Assembly (NCBI GenBank): GCA_900550635.1
Contig: URSZ01000016.1
Location: 1 to 25,728 of the forward strand
Reading direction: 5' to 3'
From: an uncultured Prevotella sp.
GTDB taxonomy: Bacteria; Bacteroidota; Bacteroidia; Bacteroidales; Bacteroidaceae
DNA length: 25,728 nucleotides
The notes under the pieces were generated by a model that saw only the letters and a list, made by a program, of their open reading frames with translations, ran no database searches and had not been told where the DNA came from. The position numbers and the translations under genes are program-made. The first letter of the stretch is position 1. Each line of letters starts with the position of its first letter. This document shows, piece after piece, positions 8,096-16,411 of this stretch.

Positions 8096-8911
8096 ATGAA
8101 ACATGCGGTATTTTTCGTTTTAGCGGTTGCAGCATACGTTTTGCAGCCGGTGCAGTTGTTTGCACAAAGCAAAAAAGTGTCGCCCCACGGTGTTTGGCAG
8201 CTTTCTATTCCTTCCAGCCGTGGCGACGAGGCCACAGTGAATTTCATTCCTGTGTGGAAAATCTATTATCCCGACGGGCAGTTTGCCGTAATGGCCTGGA
8301 AGTCGGAAAAGGAGAGCGCTTACATAACCAACCACGGCACCTATACGCTGGAAGGCGACAGCGTGATAGTGGAAAATGTGGCATATTCGTCTACCAACCC
8401 GCAAATCACGGGCCGACAGAACCGTATCAGCACCGAATACATAGGCAACGACTGTATGCTTGCCAAGCTTTACGTGCAGTCCACCGGAGCCAGGTGGGAG
8501 GAGCTCTGGAAACGCATGACGCAGGGCGAGCCATCCAATCCCTCGGCCGTGTTCAAGGGCAGCGAGGGTGAGAATTCCCCGTCGCAGGACGCTAACGGCG
8601 TGTATCATTACACGGAGCAAATGCCGCAGTTTGCCGGTGGCGACGAGCGTGCCATGATTAAATACATACAGTCGCAGCTTTCATACCCGGCCGAGGCGTT
8701 GGCCAAGGGCATGGAGGGAGTTACGATGGTGCGTTTCGTGGTTAACGAGGACGGCAAGCCGCAGGATTTCCAGATTATGCATTCGTCGTTCGGCTTGCTC
8801 GACAACGAGGCCCTGCGGGTAATAAAGACGCTGCGCTTCATACCCGGCAGGCACAACGGAAAGAAAGTCAAGGTTTACCTTACGGTGCCCGTCAGGTTCG
8901 TGTTGAAGTAA
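8096..8911 (+). CDS. Periplasmic DUF4488-TonB_C protein
   Basis: 271 aa from the ATG at 8096; an in-frame TTG nine bases upstream would only put three residues before the signal peptide. Residues 1-24 are a cleavable signal peptide (ending LFAQS). About 30-141 (HGVWQLSIP to WEELWKRM) resembles the lipocalin-like DUF4488 domain. About 178-271 (PQFAGGDERAMIKYIQSQLSYP to VPVRFVLK) is a TonB C-terminal domain, with the VRFVVNEDGKPQDFQIMHS strand pattern. True TonB needs an N-terminal membrane anchor and a Pro-rich span; here the two domains are linked by about 35 residues without either, so direct energy transduction to outer-membrane receptors is doubtful. A binding or sensing role in the periplasm is inference. 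It is monocistronic, with a hairpin after the stop. Confidence 0.88.
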   Translation: MKHAVFFVLAVAAYVLQPVQLFAQSKKVSPHGVWQLSIPSSRGDEATVNFIPVWKIYYPDGQFAVMAWKSEKESAYITNHGTYTLEGDSVIVENVAYSSTNPQITGRQNRISTEYIGNDCMLAKLYVQSTGARWEELWKRMTQGEPSNPSAVFKGSEGENSPSQDANGVYHYTEQMPQFAGGDERAMIKYIQSQLSYPAEALAKGMEGVTMVRFVVNEDGKPQDFQIMHSSFGLLDNEALRVIKTLRFIPGRHNGKKVKVYLTVPVRFVLK

Positions 8912-8938
8912 AAATTCCCCGCAAGGTTTGAAATAATT

Positions 8939-8976
8939 CCGGCGGTCTGTGTTGGGCAGGCCGCCGGCGTTGTTTT
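8939..8976 (+). terminator. Probable terminator after the TonB-domain gene
   Basis: CCGGCGG (8939-8945) pairs with CCGCCGG (8961-8967), extended by CTG/CAG after one mismatch, and is followed by CGTTGTTTT. It starts 28 bp after the stop. Confidence 0.6.
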
Positions 8977-9107
8977 GGTGCGGCTTTCTGTCGGCGGCGC
9001 GCCTGATTGCCGTTTCGTGCATTATGCGGCGGCCGAATGTTAATTCCGGTGCGGAAATACGGCCCTCGTAATCCATTGAAAACCACAGGGGTTTGGGACG
9101 GGCAAAA

Positions 9108-9164
9108 ATATGTCTGAGAAATTTTGAAATAGGTCGGACATATTTTCGATTTTCTCCCTTGCTT
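9108..9164 (-). repeat. Triple-unit intergenic element C
   Basis: Units at 9108-9122 (ATATGTCTGAGAAAT), 9129-9143 (ATAGGTCGGACATAT) and 9150-9164 (TTTTCTCCCTTGCTT) with spacers TTTGAA and TTTCGA. The leader is on the right. Its reverse complement (about 9165-9215) aligns with the left flank of element H over about 50 bp, including ACATTGGAGAAAAACAAAAA. Confidence 0.82.
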
Positions 9165-9354
9165 TTTTGTTTTTCTCCAATGTGGTTTCCGGCGCGTTTT
9201 AACAAATGTTATTTCCACGCGGCGTGCGGGTGAATGTGCCGGCGGCGCGCATTGCGGTGACGGCGGCGGTGTTTTTATGCCCGCACAGTGCGTGTGTGAA
9301 CCTTTGTGAACCATAAAAAAGCGGCTTGCAGGCAGATAATTACGTAATAATTCA

Positions 9355-9362
9355 TACTTTTG
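9355..9362 (+). promoter_or_regulatory. -7 box of the DUF2723 gene
   Basis: TACTTTTG matches TAnnTTTG, 65 bp before the ATG. No clear -33 TTTG is found at 19-21 bp. Confidence 0.55.
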
Positions 9363-9427
9363 CACATTGTGTAAAATATTCTTCCACGCAAACGGGATAA
9401 AAATAAACCAAAACATAATAACAGTAG

Positions 9428-12400
9428 ATGAACCGCTACAAAACAGTGAACAACCTTGTAGGTTGGATTACATTTGCCATCGCGGCATTTGTGTATTGCT
9501 CGACCATAGAGCCGAGCGCAAGTTATTGGGATTGCCCCGAGTTCATAACTACGGGATATAAGCTGGAGATTGGCCACCCGCCCGGCGCGCCGTTCTTCAT
9601 GCTTACGGCCAATTTGTTCTCGCAGTTTGCCCAGGACCCCTCGCACGTTGCAATGATGGTCAACGTGATGTCGGCCTTGATGAGCGCGGCATGTATCCTG
9701 TTCCTGTTCTGGAGCATTACCCACCTTGCGCGCAAGCTCATCGTGCGCGACGGCGAGAATCCCACCACCGCCCAGCTAATCGAAGTGATAGGTGCGGGCG
9801 TAGTAGGCGCGCTGGCCTATACGTTCAGCGACACGTTCTGGTTCAGCGCGGTCGAGGGCGAGGTTTACGCCTACTCGTCCATGTTCACGGCGGTAGTGTT
9901 CTGGCTGATACTCAAGTGGGAGGAGCGTGCCGACCAGCCGCACAGCGACCGCTGGCTCGTGCTCATCTCTTTCCTTACCGGCCTTAGTATCGGTGTCCAC
10001 CTGCTCAACCTGCTGTGCATTCCGGCCATCGTGCTCGTGTATTGCTACAAGCACCGTCCCGACCTCAACGCCAAGGGCTCGCTTCTTGCGCTCCTCGTGT
10101 CGTTCGTTATCGTGGGCGTGGTGCTCTACGGCGTGGTGCCTGGCATTGTAAAGGTTGGCGGCTGGTTCGAGCTGCTGTTCGTAAACACCCTCGGCTTCAG
10201 TTTCAATACCGGCCTGATAGTTTATATCATCCTGCTCGTGGCCTGCGTGCTGTGGGCAATATGGGAGAGCCAGAAAGGCACCAACCGCAGGAATATCGTG
10301 ATTTCATCGGTGCTTTCCGTAGGTTTTCTCGGAATACCGTTCTACGGTTCGGGCGCTTCGAGCGTTATCCTCGGCGTTATAGTGCTTGCGGCATTGTTCG
10401 TCGTTTTGCGCAAAAGGAACAAGAAGAACGGCTTCCTCGTTTCGGCGCGCGTAGTGAACACCACGCTGCTCTGCTTCCTCATGCTTATGATTGGTTACTC
10501 CACCTATGCGGTAATAGTAATCCGCTCCACGGCCAATCCTCCCATGGACCAGAACTCGCCCGAGGACATCTTCACCCTCGGCTCTTACCTTAACCGCGAG
10601 CAGTACGGTTCGCGCCCCTTGTTCTACGGCAACGCCTACACATCGCAGCCCGAGTTCGAGTCGGGAGGCGACGGTATGCTCTACTGGAAGCGCAACGAGG
10701 GCAAGGCTATCTACAACCGCAAGGAAAAAGACCACGAGGGCGAGAAAGACTCCTACGTTGTAGTGGGTCACGACAACGAATACGTTTACGCGCAGAACAT
10801 GCTTTTCCCGCGCATGTATTCGGCCGACCACCGCAACGCTTACGAAAGCTGGATGGGCGGGGTTGAAGGCCGCGAAGTGCCTTACAACGACCCCACAGGC
10901 CGCGTTACGTCGGTCAAGATGCCCACGCAGTGGGAGAATCTCAAGTTCTTCGTGTCGTATCAGCTTAACTTCATGTACTGGCGCTACTTCATGTGGAACT
11001 TTGCCGGACGCCAGAACGATATACAAGGTTACGGCGAAAAAGAACACGGAAACTGGATTACCGGCATTCCGTTCATCGACAACCTGCGCCTCGGCGACCA
11101 GGACCTGCTGCCCGATTCGCTCAAGAACAACAAGGGACACAACGTGTTCTACTGCCTGCCGCTCATACTCGGGCTTGTCGGACTTTTCTTCCAGGCTTAC
11201 CGCGGCGCAAGGGGCATACGCCAGTTCTGGGTAGTGTTCTTCCTTTTCTTCATGACAGGTATCGCCATCGTGCTTTACCTTAACCAGACGCCCACACAGC
11301 CCCGTGAGCGCGACTACGCCTATGCCGGCTCGTTCTATGCCTTTGCCATTTGGATTGGCCTCGGCGTGCTGGGCATTGTCGAAGGGCTTAAAAAACTCAA
11401 GCTGGGCGCACTGCCGGCTTCCATAATAGCGTCGCTGGCCTGCGTGCTCGTTCCGATACAGATGGCTTCGCAGACGTGGGACGACCACGACCGCTCCGGC
11501 CGTTACCTGTGCCGCGATTTCGGCCGCAACTACCTCATGACGCTCCCCGACAAGGGCAACCCGATAATCTTTACCAACGGCGACAACGATACCTTCCCCC
11601 TATGGTACAACCAGGAGACTGAAGGAGTGCGCACCGACGCGAGAGTCTGCAACTTCTCTTACCTGCAGACCGACTGGTACATCGACCAGATGAAGCGTCC
11701 TGCCTACGACTCGCCTTCGTTGCCCATAACATGGAGCCGCCTGGAGTACGTATCCAACGGCGAGCACGAACTGGTACACGTGGACGCTTCGCAAAAGCAG
11801 GCATTGCTTGAATTGAATCGCCAGTATCCCGACGTGAACATGTTCGAGGTTTCCTACATAATGAAGAACTTCGTGCGCGCTTCCGACCCCGAGCAGCGCT
11901 TCATACCTACCGACAGTATGGTCATAACGGTCGACAAGGAGGCCGTGCGCCGCTCCGGAATGATGCTCAAGGACAGCATTCCCGATGTCATGACTATCTC
12001 GCTCAAGGGCAGAAGCTCCGTATATAAGAACGAACTCATGTTCTACGAGATGATTTCGCAGAGCAACTGGAAGCGTCCCATTTACGTGGCCATCACGGTG
12101 GGCGCCGACAACTACGGCAGCCTGGGCGACAACTTCATAAAGGAAGGACTTGCATACAGGATTTCGCCGTTCAACACCGAAAAGACCAAGAACACCATCG
12201 ACGTCGACAAGATGTACGACAACCTCATGAACCGCTACCGCTACGGCGGCCTCGACAAGCCCGGCCTCTACATCGACGAGAACGCAATGCGCATGTGCTG
12301 GTCGCACCGCGTAGCTTTCTCGCAGACTGTGCTGCAGCTGCTCCTGCAGGGCGACACCGTGAGGGCACAAAAGGCGCTCGACTACTGCGAGAAGCAGATT

Positions 12401-12754
12401 CCCGAGTACAACGTGCCTTACGACTGGCGCAGCGGCGCGATAGAACTGGCACGCGCGTATGCTTTCCTCGGCAACAACAAGAAGGCCGACTACATACTCT
12501 CGAAGATTGCCACCGACTCGCGCCAGTTCCTCACGTGGTACAACTCGCTCAACACAAACGAGCTTATGTCGTACCGCCGCGACTATATGCTGCACCTCGA
12601 AGTGCTGCGCAACGTGCTGCGCACTTACCAGATGTTCGACGAGGCCAAGATGAAGAAAACCGAAAACGAAATAATGCAGTATTACGGGCAGTGGCAGTCG
12701 CGCACGGGCGACTCTTTCCTCCCCCAGGACAGCGGAAGCGGCGCACAGCAGTGA
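9428..12754 (+). CDS. DUF2723 (GT117-type, TMEM260-like) membrane glycosyltransferase
   Basis: 1108 aa, the normal length of Bacteroidetes DUF2723 proteins. The N-terminal half is polytopic. The first periplasmic loop carries SYWDCPEF (32-39) and GHPPGAPFF (49-57), placed like the acidic catalytic loop of GT-C enzymes. TQPRERDYAYAGSFYAFAIWIG (around residue 620-640) and TNGDNDTFPLWY (around 716-727) are further family blocks. About 750-1108 is soluble, with a helical TPR-like end (GDTVRAQKALDYCEKQIPEY). CAZy places the family in GT117, and human TMEM260 O-mannosylates proteins. A role in periplasmic protein O-glycosylation is inference. The small deacetylase gene follows after 37 bp, which suggests an operon. 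Confidence 0.92.
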   Translation: MNRYKTVNNLVGWITFAIAAFVYCSTIEPSASYWDCPEFITTGYKLEIGHPPGAPFFMLTANLFSQFAQDPSHVAMMVNVMSALMSAACILFLFWSITHLARKLIVRDGENPTTAQLIEVIGAGVVGALAYTFSDTFWFSAVEGEVYAYSSMFTAVVFWLILKWEERADQPHSDRWLVLISFLTGLSIGVHLLNLLCIPAIVLVYCYKHRPDLNAKGSLLALLVSFVIVGVVLYGVVPGIVKVGGWFELLFVNTLGFSFNTGLIVYIILLVACVLWAIWESQKGTNRRNIVISSVLSVGFLGIPFYGSGASSVILGVIVLAALFVVLRKRNKKNGFLVSARVVNTTLLCFLMLMIGYSTYAVIVIRSTANPPMDQNSPEDIFTLGSYLNREQYGSRPLFYGNAYTSQPEFESGGDGMLYWKRNEGKAIYNRKEKDHEGEKDSYVVVGHDNEYVYAQNMLFPRMYSADHRNAYESWMGGVEGREVPYNDPTGRVTSVKMPTQWENLKFFVSYQLNFMYWRYFMWNFAGRQNDIQGYGEKEHGNWITGIPFIDNLRLGDQDLLPDSLKNNKGHNVFYCLPLILGLVGLFFQAYRGARGIRQFWVVFFLFFMTGIAIVLYLNQTPTQPRERDYAYAGSFYAFAIWIGLGVLGIVEGLKKLKLGALPASIIASLACVLVPIQMASQTWDDHDRSGRYLCRDFGRNYLMTLPDKGNPIIFTNGDNDTFPLWYNQETEGVRTDARVCNFSYLQTDWYIDQMKRPAYDSPSLPITWSRLEYVSNGEHELVHVDASQKQALLELNRQYPDVNMFEVSYIMKNFVRASDPEQRFIPTDSMVITVDKEAVRRSGMMLKDSIPDVMTISLKGRSSVYKNELMFYEMISQSNWKRPIYVAITVGADNYGSLGDNFIKEGLAYRISPFNTEKTKNTIDVDKMYDNLMNRYRYGGLDKPGLYIDENAMRMCWSHRVAFSQTVLQLLLQGDTVRAQKALDYCEKQIPEYNVPYDWRSGAIELARAYAFLGNNKKADYILSKIATDSRQFLTWYNSLNTNELMSYRRDYMLHLEVLRNVLRTYQMFDEAKMKKTENEIMQYYGQWQSRTGDSFLPQDSGSGAQQ

Positions 12755-12791
12755 CGCCCGCGGCCGTGAATGCCCAACCAGACACTGAATA

Positions 12792-13403
12792 ATGATAATA
12801 GAGCAGCCGGCAACGTTTCTGCGATGGCTTTACCCCCACGCGTTATGGAGAATGGACCCACACGAACGGGCAGTGTACCTCACGTTCGACGACGGGCCCA
12901 TTCCCGTTGTTACCCCGTGGGTGCTCGACGTGCTCGACCATTACGGCATTAAGGCCACGTTCTTCATGGTGGGCGAGAATGCCTACAAGTTCCCGCAGGG
13001 GCTCGCAATGGTGAGGAACCGCGGGCACAGGATAGGCAACCATACATACAACCACATCGGCGGGCTGCGACACGGCGTGCGCTCCTACATGCGCAACGTC
13101 GACAAGGCGAACATACTCTTGCAGACCGACTTGTTCCGCCCGCCGCACGGCTGGATGAAATGGGACCAGTACGTGTTCGTCAAGCAACGCTACCGGATAG
13201 TGATGTGGGACCTCGTAACGCGCGATTACAGTATCAACCTCAACGGCCGCGACGTGCTCCTGAACGTAAGGCGCTACGCCCGCAACGGCTCGATAATAAC
13301 GTTCCACGACTCGCTGCGCTCCGAGGACAAGCTGCTCTACGCCCTGCCGCGCGCCATAGAGTGGTTGCAGTCGCAGGGATACGCCTTCAAGGTGTTCCCG
13401 TAG
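12792..13403 (+). CDS. Polysaccharide deacetylase (NodB homology domain)
   Basis: 203 aa, a minimal CE4 domain with all motifs: TFDDGP (31-36, catalytic D33 and metal-binding D34), HTYNH (84-88, metal His pair), RPPHG (116-120), WDLVTRDY (139-146) and the last His in ITFHDS (H172). Such enzymes remove N- or O-acetyl groups from GlcNAc-containing polymers. There is no signal peptide; instead the N-terminus (ATFLRWLYPHALWRM) is a short hydrophobic or amphipathic patch seen in small Bacteroidetes homologues, so it may act on a cytoplasmic or membrane-surface precursor. Its place 37 bp after the DUF2723 gene suggests co-transcription. Start ATG at 12792; a later Met (M21) would cut off the patch but leave the domain intact. 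Confidence 0.92.
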   Translation: MIIEQPATFLRWLYPHALWRMDPHERAVYLTFDDGPIPVVTPWVLDVLDHYGIKATFFMVGENAYKFPQGLAMVRNRGHRIGNHTYNHIGGLRHGVRSYMRNVDKANILLQTDLFRPPHGWMKWDQYVFVKQRYRIVMWDLVTRDYSINLNGRDVLLNVRRYARNGSIITFHDSLRSEDKLLYALPRAIEWLQSQGYAFKVFP

Positions 13404-13521
13404 GAAATTTTTCAAGTGGCTTGCCGCGGGCTATGGTAAATGTGAAAAACAGTTAAATTTTTACCGCCTGTTACGGCGCGCGTATCGCTAACTCCGAACC
13501 CCCTCTCGGAGAAAAGAAAAA

Positions 13522-13578
13522 AAGCAAGGGAGAAAAAACAAAATATGTCCGAGGAATTTCAAAATTCCTCGGACATAT
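13522..13578 (+). repeat. Triple-unit intergenic element D
   Basis: Units at 13522-13536 (AAGCAAGGGAGAAAA), 13543-13557 (ATATGTCCGAGGAAT) and 13564-13578 (ATTCCTCGGACATAT), spacers AACAAA and TTCAAA. Unit 1 is the reverse complement of the third unit of element C. Units 2 and 3 are exact reverse complements of each other. The leader (CTCGGAGAAAAGAAA) is on the left. Confidence 0.82.
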
Positions 13579-13584
13579 TTTTTG
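13541..13584. terminator. Possible bidirectional terminator formed by element D
   Basis: Units 2 and 3 of element D plus flanking A and T runs form a near-perfect stem of about 18-19 bp with a tiny AT-rich loop, ending in TTTTTT on the plus strand and mirrored by A runs. It lies between the converging deacetylase and lipoprotein genes, where a shared terminator is expected. Confidence 0.5.
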
Positions 13585-13738
13585 CGCTCTCAAAACGCTG
13601 TGCTTCCGCACCGTAAGCGTGTCTGCATTTTCGCCCTCCTGGCGTTAACATGCCTTAACAACCTGCGGCGTTCCGGCACGCCTTTTGCTATGCCACGCGC
13701 TTTGGTGTCACGCTGCGGCCGTGCAACAAAGAAAGCCG

Positions 13739-14971
13739 TTAAACGCTCGACGGCGCGCCGCCGTTGATGAGTGGCGGCTGGTAGACGATGCCGGTCTCCA
13801 AGTCGGTAACGATTCCCCATACGCATTCTACCTCCGTGTCCCAGTCGTACGGTGTGTCGTTGCGTGCGTCGACTGTGACGTACCCGCTGCCGCCTGTGAC
13901 GGTTTTGTATACCTTTTCGTAGAACGACACGTTGCCGTTGCTGTTTACCCTGAACTGGGCCTTTATCTCGTAGCGGCCGCTGCGCTTTATGTTGTAGGCA
14001 AATGTGAACACGGGGATAAGGTTGTTTCTCAGGTCGAGCGTTATCCAGTCGCCGAGGGTCTCGACGCTCTCTTCGTTGTAGTATGTCACCCTGTTGCCTT
14101 CGCGGTGGAAGGGGCGTATGTAGTAGCGCGTGGCTCCCTCGAGCAGGTCCGCCTCCGTGGTAAAGGCGCCGAAGAACGTGGAGTACCCGTTGAGGTAGTC
14201 ACTGCTCTCCTCGCGCACCTTCAAGGCGTTGTCCAATGTCACGCCCGGCGACGTGCCTATTATGAAGCCCACGGTGGAGGGCAGGTTGCTTGTGGAGTTC
14301 TTTTCCAGGCGGAATGTAACGGAGTGCTGCGTGAAAGCGTTGCTTGCGCTGACTCTCGTTATTTCCACGCCCAAGGCCGACGAAACCATGTCGCCGGGGC
14401 TTCCGCCGCCCTGTTCGTCGTCACCGCCGCCGGGAGTGTCCGGGTTGCCCCCCGTGTCGCCCTGCCATGTGGGGCTGAACTCCGTGTCGTAGCTGAAGTA
14501 GCCGAACATGTCGTCCGTGTCGATTACGGTGCTGCTCGAGCCGGACCACATCGTAGCCGTGCCGGTGTACGTGCCGCCGTTCTTGGAGGTGAACGTCAGC
14601 TTCAGGTCGAGCACAATCCTCCGCCCGCCTGCTATGCCTCCCACCGTGGTGTAGGAGTCGTAGTACATATGTATGTTGGCGGTGTTTTCCGAGGCCTTGG
14701 TGTAGTAGCTGTAAGGCTCGACAATCATCGACGTGCTGCTGTTCGTCATAAGCAAGGCGGAGCCGTCGCTGCCCGAAGGGGTTACGCGGAACTGCCAGTC
14801 GAGGTCGTCGCCGTCGTAGAACACGAATTCCCTGCCTTTTACGTTCGAGGGCGCGCTGTCCGAGCCGTTGCCCCCGCCGTTGCCGTCTTCGCCCCCGCAG
14901 GCCGCGAGGCCAATGCAAGCGAGGAGCATTGCCGCGTGCAGCGGCTTGAAGAATGAAAGAAAACTTTTCAT
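13739..14971 (-). CDS. Surface lipoprotein, function unknown
   Basis: 410 aa. The N-terminus MKSFLSFFKPLHAAMLLACIGLAAC has a lipobox with Cys at 25, followed by GGEDGNGGGNG, a flexible acidic/Gly tether such as those that accompany surface-exposed Bacteroidetes lipoproteins. The rest is beta-rich. About 45-170 looks like one domain (REFVFYDGDDLDWQFRV to FGYFSYDTEF). A PDTPGGGDDEQGGGSPGD linker comes next, and about 200-410 resembles fibronectin/Ig-like repeats (VSASNAFTQHSVTFRL, ATRYYIRPFHREGNRVTYY). I recognise no enzyme motif and cannot name a family. It is monocistronic, with its own -7 box and element D behind it. Confidence 0.82.
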   Translation of the reverse strand: MKSFLSFFKPLHAAMLLACIGLAACGGEDGNGGGNGSDSAPSNVKGREFVFYDGDDLDWQFRVTPSGSDGSALLMTNSSTSMIVEPYSYYTKASENTANIHMYYDSYTTVGGIAGGRRIVLDLKLTFTSKNGGTYTGTATMWSGSSSTVIDTDDMFGYFSYDTEFSPTWQGDTGGNPDTPGGGDDEQGGGSPGDMVSSALGVEITRVSASNAFTQHSVTFRLEKNSTSNLPSTVGFIIGTSPGVTLDNALKVREESSDYLNGYSTFFGAFTTEADLLEGATRYYIRPFHREGNRVTYYNEESVETLGDWITLDLRNNLIPVFTFAYNIKRSGRYEIKAQFRVNSNGNVSFYEKVYKTVTGGSGYVTVDARNDTPYDWDTEVECVWGIVTDLETGIVYQPPLINGGAPSSV

Positions 14972-15039
14972 GTTTCTATGTGTGTTGGTTTGTGTTGTTT
15001 TCTTGCGTTTTGCGGCCGTTTTTTCCGCCCGCGTGCAGA

Positions 15040-15047
15040 CAAATTTA
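15040..15047 (-). promoter_or_regulatory. -7 box of the lipoprotein gene
   Basis: On the minus strand this reads TAAATTTG, a full match to TAnnTTTG, 68 bp before the ATG. A TTTG lies 24 bp further upstream, a longer spacing than usual. Confidence 0.5.
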
Positions 15048-15076
15048 AGAAAAAAGGTAAACTTTCTGCACCAAAT

Positions 15077-15114
15077 ACAAAAAAATGTCCCGCGCGGTTT
15101 GTTCCGTGCGGGAC
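15077..15114 (-). terminator. Rho-independent terminator of the flavodiiron gene
   Basis: Read on the minus strand, GTCCCGCACGG pairs with CCGCGCGGGAC (15104-15114 and 15087-15097, one wobble pair) around a 6-nt loop and is followed by ATTTTTTTGT. Confidence 0.85.
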
Positions 15115-15130
15115 GCTGTATGCCTTGTGT

Positions 15131-15164
15131 GCCTGTTGCGGGCGCGTTTCTGCCCGCAACAGGC
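15131..15164 (-). other. Strong 13-bp hairpin just after the flavodiiron stop
   Basis: GCCTGTTGCGGGC (15131-15143) pairs perfectly with GCCCGCAACAGGC (15152-15164) around an 8-nt loop, directly after the stop codon. It has no T tract and sits 16 bp before the true terminator. A 3'-end stabilising stem is a guess. Confidence 0.6.
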
Positions 15165-15165
15165 G

Positions 15166-16356
15166 TTATCCTTGCGCCTTGATTGCCTCGCCGAGAGCCT
15201 TGCCCAACGTGCGGCAGCTTTTGGCGGCCGCCGGGTTGAACCCCTGTTTCATCTCCACGGCGTGGGCGGGCTGCGTGTAGCCCATGTTGTCGGCAAAGTC
15301 GCTTATCGTCTTTGCGGCTTTGCCTGCCCAGGTGAACGACCCGAACGCTGCCATGGCGCGGTGCTTCACCTCGCGCAGCTTTACGGCTTCGAGAACGGCC
15401 TTTACGGCGGGGTTAACGTCGCCGTTGTAGGTTGTTGCCCCTATGGCTAAGCCTTTGTAGGTGAATATGTCGGAAAGTATGAACGACAGTGGCGTGCGCG
15501 CCGCGTCGTGTACGACGATTTTCCTTATTCCCGCCTCGGAGAGCCCGCGCGCTACTTCTTCGGCCATCTGGCGGGTGTTGCCGTACATGCTGGCGTAGAC
15601 CACCACGGCGCCTTCGGCGGCCTCGTAGCGGCTCATGCGGTCGTATTCGGCTATCACACGCCCGGCGGCCTCTGTCCATACGGGGCCGTGCGTGGGGCAT
15701 ATCATCTTTATGTTTATTGCAGCCAGTTTTTTAAGCGCGTTCTGCACTGGTGTGGCGTATTTTCCGACTATGTTCGAGTAGTAACGCCTCATTTCGGGAA
15801 AGTAAGGCTCTATGTCGGTTTCGGTGTCGAGCACGGTGCCGTTCAGCGCGCCGAAGCAGCCGAATGCGTCGCCCGAGAAGAGTGTTCCGCTCGTGCTGTC
15901 GTATGTCACCATTGTTTCGGGCCAGTGCACCATGGGCACGAGGTGGAACGATAGCGTGTGACGGCCCAGTTCGAGCGTTGTGCCGTCGGCCACGGCAATG
16001 CAGTCTGCGCCGTCAATGCCGTAGTATCCTTCGAGCATGCTTATTGTCTTTTTGTTGCCTACTATGCGTGCCTGTGGGTAGAACTGGCGGAAGAGCGCCA
16101 GCGCTCCCGAGTGGTCCGGCTCCATGTGGTTAACCACGATGTAGTCTACCGTGCGGTTGCCGAGCACGCTGCGCATGTTGGCAAGGTGTTCCTCGAAGAA
16201 TTCCGGGCCCACGCAGTCGATTACGGCCGTTTTTTCGTCGTCGATGAGGTATGAGTTGTACGACACTCCCGCCGGCAGCGGCCACAAGCCTTCGAACAGT
16301 GCTGTGGTGCGGTCGTTGACGCCTATGTAGTATATGTTGTCGGTGAGTTTCTGCAT
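15166..16356 (-). CDS. Flavodiiron protein (O2/NO reductase)
   Basis: 396 aa, the class A length: a metallo-beta-lactamase diiron domain (1-245) followed by flavodoxin (248-396). Diiron ligands are all present: H77-x-E79-x-D81 with H82 (HMEPDH), H144 (VHWPE), D163 (SGDAFG) and H223 (THGPVW). The FMN phosphate loop is SMYGNTRQMA (256-265). These cytoplasmic enzymes reduce O2 to water, and sometimes NO to N2O, with electrons from rubredoxin, protecting anaerobes from oxygen; which substrate dominates cannot be read from sequence. No rubredoxin gene is adjacent and there is no C-terminal rubredoxin domain. purN lies 55 bp upstream on the same strand, so co-transcription from the purN promoter is likely. 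The start is the first Met, MQKLTDNIYYIG, in line with the family. Confidence 0.95.
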   Translation of the reverse strand: MQKLTDNIYYIGVNDRTTALFEGLWPLPAGVSYNSYLIDDEKTAVIDCVGPEFFEEHLANMRSVLGNRTVDYIVVNHMEPDHSGALALFRQFYPQARIVGNKKTISMLEGYYGIDGADCIAVADGTTLELGRHTLSFHLVPMVHWPETMVTYDSTSGTLFSGDAFGCFGALNGTVLDTETDIEPYFPEMRRYYSNIVGKYATPVQNALKKLAAINIKMICPTHGPVWTEAAGRVIAEYDRMSRYEAAEGAVVVYASMYGNTRQMAEEVARGLSEAGIRKIVVHDAARTPLSFILSDIFTYKGLAIGATTYNGDVNPAVKAVLEAVKLREVKHRAMAAFGSFTWAGKAAKTISDFADNMGYTQPAHAVEMKQGFNPAAAKSCRTLGKALGEAIKAQG

Positions 16357-16411
16357 TGTTCTTGTGTTTTTGTTTGTTATTCCGTGTGGTGCCGCCTTGC
16401 CGGCAGCCTTG

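Larger units (their letters stand above)
8912..9427. other. 516-bp intergenic region, no gene
   Basis: Holds the terminator at 8939-8976, triple-unit element C (9108-9164) with its leader to the right (to about 9215), and the -7 box of the DUF2723 gene (9355-9362). No coding potential is seen. Confidence 0.7.
13404..13738. other. 335-bp gap between convergent genes
   Basis: Holds element D (13522-13578), whose last two units form a strong hairpin, and a CTCCGA/TCGGAG mini-hairpin just before it (about 13495-13514). No gene is seen. Confidence 0.7.

Noticed and set aside
10304..11488. 394-aa minus-strand frame, with similar long ones at 11600-12595 and 3797-4915
   Set aside because: These are antisense shadows of the DUF2723 and flippase genes.
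13685..14956. 423-aa plus-strand frame
   Set aside because: It is a shadow of the lipoprotein gene on the other strand, which has a signal peptide, lipobox and -7 box; the plus frame has none.
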